Assembly (NCBI RefSeq): GCF_010730195.1
Contig: NZ_AP022613.1
Coordinates: 4,588,001-4,652,000, forward strand
Direction of reading: 5' to 3'
Source of the DNA: Mycobacterium conspicuum
Lineage (GTDB): Bacteria > Actinomycetota > Actinomycetes > Mycobacteriales > Mycobacteriaceae
Length of the DNA stretch: 64,000 nucleotides
Both the position numbers and the translations under genes were made by a program. The notes beneath the pieces are model-generated. The model saw only the letters and a program-made list of their open reading frames with translations, had not been told where the DNA came from and ran no database searches. Positions 61,602 through 64,000 of the stretch are shown piece after piece (the stretch's first letter is position 1; each line of letters begins with the position of its first letter).

Positions 61602-61675
61602 TGCCCCCAGTCGGACTCGAACCGACACTTGACGGATTTTAAGTCCGCTGCCTCTGCCAATTGGGCTATGGGGGC
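61602..61675 (-). tRNA. leuX: tRNA-Leu (anticodon UAA)
   Basis: On the minus strand a 74-base cloverleaf is formed: acceptor GCCCCCA paired with TGGGGGC, D-arm with AATTGGCAGA, anticodon stem GCGGA/TCCGT around loop CTTAAAA (anticodon TAA), T-arm GTCGG-TTCGAGT-CCGAC and A at the discriminator end. The variable loop is only five bases (CAAGT), whereas leucine tRNAs normally have a long variable arm. The M. tuberculosis leuX gene also lies next to Rv1056. It borders the LanM cluster, and tRNA 3' ends are favoured phage and island attachment sites. Confidence 0.9.
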
Positions 61676-62034
61676 CCGGCGGCAATGTAGCGCGGGTGAA
61701 CCCGCTCTCGGCCCACCGGTCCCGGCACGATTTTGCCTCGTGTCCGGAAGTGCAATCGTGCCGCCCCTGACGTAGGATCGCGCGCCCCGCGCCCGCAACC
61801 GGGGGTCGGCGCCTCCTATCACGTGACGCCGCTATGTCGCCCGATAGGGCCTTGTTAAAACTACTCGCGCTGGCGTTAAGAAGCCGTAAACGGCCGTCAC
61901 CCTAGCCTTTTCGATCGGGAATGTGGAGCCGGGCATCACTACATTTACGCCAATACACAGGGGCCCATACGGCAACGCACAGGAGCCGACCCAAGCAGTC
62001 GGGGCGGCAGTCCCACACACCATAGGAGTATTAG
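61676..62034. other. 359-bp region between tRNA-Leu and the PE gene
   Basis: No gene is supported here. Its left end has the tRNA upstream sequence, and the right half is the leader of the PE gene: TACATT at 61940-61945 is a possible -10 element about 90 bp upstream of the ATG, without a good -35, and AGGAG at 62024-62028 is a clear ribosome-binding site six bases before ATG 62035. Confidence 0.5.
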
Positions 62035-62880
62035 ATGTCGTTTCTGACAACAATTCCTGAAGAGTTGCTAGCCGCGGCGGCTCAGCTGCAAGCGATCGGC
62101 AGCAGCCTGGCCGCGCAGAATGCGGGTGCGGCGGCGCCGACAACCTCCATCGCCCCCGCAGCCGCCGACCCGGTATCGCAGCTGCAGGCGGGCGTCTTTG
62201 GCACCTATGGCACCCTCTACCAGCAGCTCGCGGCCGAGGCTCAGTCGATCCACGAGCAGTTCGTGCAGACGCTCAACCAGAGTTCGGCTACCTACGCGGC
62301 CACCGAGGCCGCCAACGCGGCGGCGGGCACCCCCGCCGACGGTCTCGCCAACTTCGAGAAGCAACTCGCCACGTTCCTCGGCGGCCCGTTGTACAGCTCC
62401 GGCGGACAGCCGCTGAGCCCCTCGGGTAACCCTGCCAACTTCATCAGCTTCGAGTCCGGCAACTGGGCCTCGGCCATGTCCACCTGCCTCGGCATGGCCG
62501 GTGGCGGCCTGGTGCCCTCCGACTGGTGGCCCACCGCCGCGGGCGACGCGGCCGCCGCGGCCACGGCCGGGAACGTCACCCCGCTGCCCGCCGGTGGCAT
62601 GGGCGCGGCGGGCATGGCCGGAGGCATGGGCATGGGCAACGCGACGCTGGTCGGCAAGTTGTCGGTGCCGCCGAGCTGGGCGGGTTCGTTCGCGCCCACG
62701 GCAAGCCCCGTCACCGCGATGCAGACCGTGGGCTTGACCGGCGCCGCACCGCAGGCAGCGCCGGGAGCGTTCGTGCCGGGCGTGCCCGGACTCGCCGGGG
62801 CCGGGCGCAGCGCCGCCGGTTTCGGTGCGCCGCGCTACGGCGTCAAGCCCATCGTCATGCCCAAGCTGTCGGCCGTTTAG
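62035..62880 (+). CDS. PE family protein with PPE-like SVP C-terminus
   Basis: 281 residues. Residues 1-95 are a PE domain (MSFLTTIPEELLAAAAQLQ; helix pair ending YAATEA, the YxxxE type VII export signal). The C-terminal region has a Gly/Met-rich segment (GGMGAAGMAGGMGMG) and LVGKLSVPPSWAG, a motif usual in PPE-SVP proteins. It lies 63 bp before a PPE gene, so the pair is likely a PE-PPE heterodimer exported by an ESX system, most probably ESX-5. The RBS AGGAG is clear. Confidence 0.9.
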   Translation: MSFLTTIPEELLAAAAQLQAIGSSLAAQNAGAAAPTTSIAPAAADPVSQLQAGVFGTYGTLYQQLAAEAQSIHEQFVQTLNQSSATYAATEAANAAAGTPADGLANFEKQLATFLGGPLYSSGGQPLSPSGNPANFISFESGNWASAMSTCLGMAGGGLVPSDWWPTAAGDAAAAATAGNVTPLPAGGMGAAGMAGGMGMGNATLVGKLSVPPSWAGSFAPTASPVTAMQTVGLTGAAPQAAPGAFVPGVPGLAGAGRSAAGFGAPRYGVKPIVMPKLSAV

Positions 62881-62943
62881 CACGCGCGGTTCGCGCCCAC
62901 CGAACAACAACCGAAACTCTGACCAAAGAAACGGACACACAAT

Positions 62944-64000
62944 ATGGTTCTCGATTTTGCCGCCCTGCCCCCCGAGATCAACTCCGCGCTGATGTACACG
63001 GGCGCCGGCTCGGGGCCGCTGATGGCCGCCGCGACAGCGTGGAGCAACCTGGCCGCCGAGTTGAGCAGCACGGCGACCCAGCACGAGTCGATCATCACGA
63101 ACCTGACCACCGAGCAGTGGACCGGTGCGGGGTCGGCCGCGGCCGCGGCCGCGGCCCAGCCGTACATCGAATGGCTGACCACCACGGCGGCCGCGGCCGA
63201 GCAGGCGGCGGCGCAGGCGACGGCGGCGGCGGCCGGCTATGAGGCGGCCTTCGCCGCGACGGTGCCGCCACCGGTGATCGCCGCCAACCGGGCCCAGCTG
63301 GCGGCGCTGGTGGCGACGAACTTTCTGGGTATCAACACCCCGGCGATCCTCGCCACCGAGGCCCAGTACGCCGAGATGTGGGTCCAGGACGCCATCACGA
63401 TGTACACCTATGCGGCGGCCGCGACGGCTTCCTCCGTCCTGCAGCCGCTGCTGCCGGCGTCCCCGACCACCAATCCCGCCGGGTCGGCGACCCAGGCGGC
63501 CGCGGTGTCCGCGGCGGTGGCGAACGGCCAGGGCAGCAGCGTGGCGAACAGCCTCGCGTCTGTCCTGAGTTCGGCGCCGGCGGCCTTCGGAACGGAGTCC
63601 TTCGGCACCGAAATATGGAACGCCTTCGCGTCGGCTTTCCCCGGGGCGGCGAACGTGCTGAACGAGGCGGACGGCCTCTTCGGCACCCTGTTCGACTTCA
63701 ACTTCGTCCAGCAGATCGGTGTCACGGCGGCCTGGTTCGTCGGTACCGCCATCCCGACCGCGGTGTCCTACGTCCACACTGCGGCGACCGCCTATGCCGC
63801 GGCTCCCGCGGCCGCCGCCGCCAGTGACGTGGCCGGGGCGGCCGCGGGCGCGGAATCGCTGGCGGGCGCGACGATGCCGGCGGGCCTGGGTGGCGCGATG
63901 ACGGCCGGTCTGGGCGAGGCGTCGGCCGTGGGCGGTCTGTCGGTGCCGGCCGGCTGGTCGTCGGCCGCGCCGGCGACGCTGGCGTCGTCCACCGCTCCGC
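62944..64000 (+). CDS. PPE family protein, SVP subgroup (3' end beyond the window)
   Basis: 352 codons from ATG 62944 to the end of the window, with no stop. The PPE domain starts MVLDFAALPPEINSALMYTG and has the WxG turn (WTGAG at 59-63) and the long helix pair ending near residue 170. GGLSVPAGW at 330-338 marks the PPE-SVP subgroup. It forms a PE-PPE pair with the upstream gene and is probably exported with it. The remaining C-terminus is unknown. Confidence 0.92.
   Translation, partial: MVLDFAALPPEINSALMYTGAGSGPLMAAATAWSNLAAELSSTATQHESIITNLTTEQWTGAGSAAAAAAAQPYIEWLTTTAAAAEQAAAQATAAAAGYEAAFAATVPPPVIAANRAQLAALVATNFLGINTPAILATEAQYAEMWVQDAITMYTYAAAATASSVLQPLLPASPTTNPAGSATQAAAVSAAVANGQGSSVANSLASVLSSAPAAFGTESFGTEIWNAFASAFPGAANVLNEADGLFGTLFDFNFVQQIGVTAAWFVGTAIPTAVSYVHTAATAYAAAPAAAAASDVAGAAAGAESLAGATMPAGLGGAMTAGLGEASAVGGLSVPAGWSSAAPATLASSTAP

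Noticed and set aside
61485..61685. A 66-codon minus-strand frame upstream of LanM as a lanthipeptide precursor
   Set aside because: It reads through the tRNA gene and has no double-Gly leader end or Ser/Thr/Cys-rich core.

Overview
The window is high-GC DNA from a slow-growing Mycobacterium. The evidence is PE, PPE and PE_PGRS genes, mycothiol conjugate amidase, a PknE-type kinase, a DesA2 acyl-ACP desaturase, and gene order that follows the M. tuberculosis Rv1109c to Rv1056 block almost gene for gene, from memory of that genome. Species cannot be fixed. The presence of PE_PGRS argues against the M. avium complex.

Layout. 1-3079: end of the lipid-droplet gene, xseA-xseB, and a 3beta-hydroxysteroid dehydrogenase with a perfect KstR-type operator. 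3080-6091: intact type-B carboxylesterase (recalled as split in M. tuberculosis), dienelactone hydrolase and a DUF4245 membrane protein. 6147-9738: glpX, fumarase and a proline-rich membrane protein. 9728-12077: a membrane adenylate cyclase overlapping a peptidoglycan-type deacetylase gene. 12207-17118: phoH2, desA2 (apparently leaderless, with an operator over its -10), an unusually long serine hydroxymethyltransferase, and coaA. 17126-19080: two membrane proteins with no recognised family. 19083-24638: Z-prenyl synthase, hemolysin III, thioredoxin-domain protein, mca and greA. 24658-28482: sulfur amino acid genes metB and cbs around two RDD proteins. 28521-36709: lipU, a GDSL esterase, fadA3, a Bax-inhibitor protein, echA9, echA8 and a membrane alpha/beta hydrolase. 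36743-42948: small secreted protein, rhodanese, cysteine dioxygenase, lpqV, two patatins, a glutamine amidotransferase, an SRPBCC protein and an NAD-binding oxidoreductase. 43111-47851: a PE_PGRS aspartic protease gene with a 330-bp tandem array and a frameshift. 47856-51892: fadD14, a beta-propeller and a DUF427 protein.

Accessory segment. Between the Rv1056-like gene and a tRNA-Leu(UAA) lie a DUF6295 gene, a dienelactone hydrolase, a phytase-like lipoprotein, pknE, a GAP-family exporter, a glycosyltransferase and a LanM-type lanthipeptide synthetase. Most of this is absent from the recalled M. tuberculosis order and abuts a tRNA, so it looks like an inserted island. The LanM dehydratase domain keeps its catalytic residues, but the cyclase zinc site is largely lost, and no ordinary precursor peptide is visible. 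The LanM, glycosyltransferase and exporter genes form a compact operon and are the best candidate for an undescribed system.

The right end carries a PE-PPE pair; the PPE gene runs off the window.
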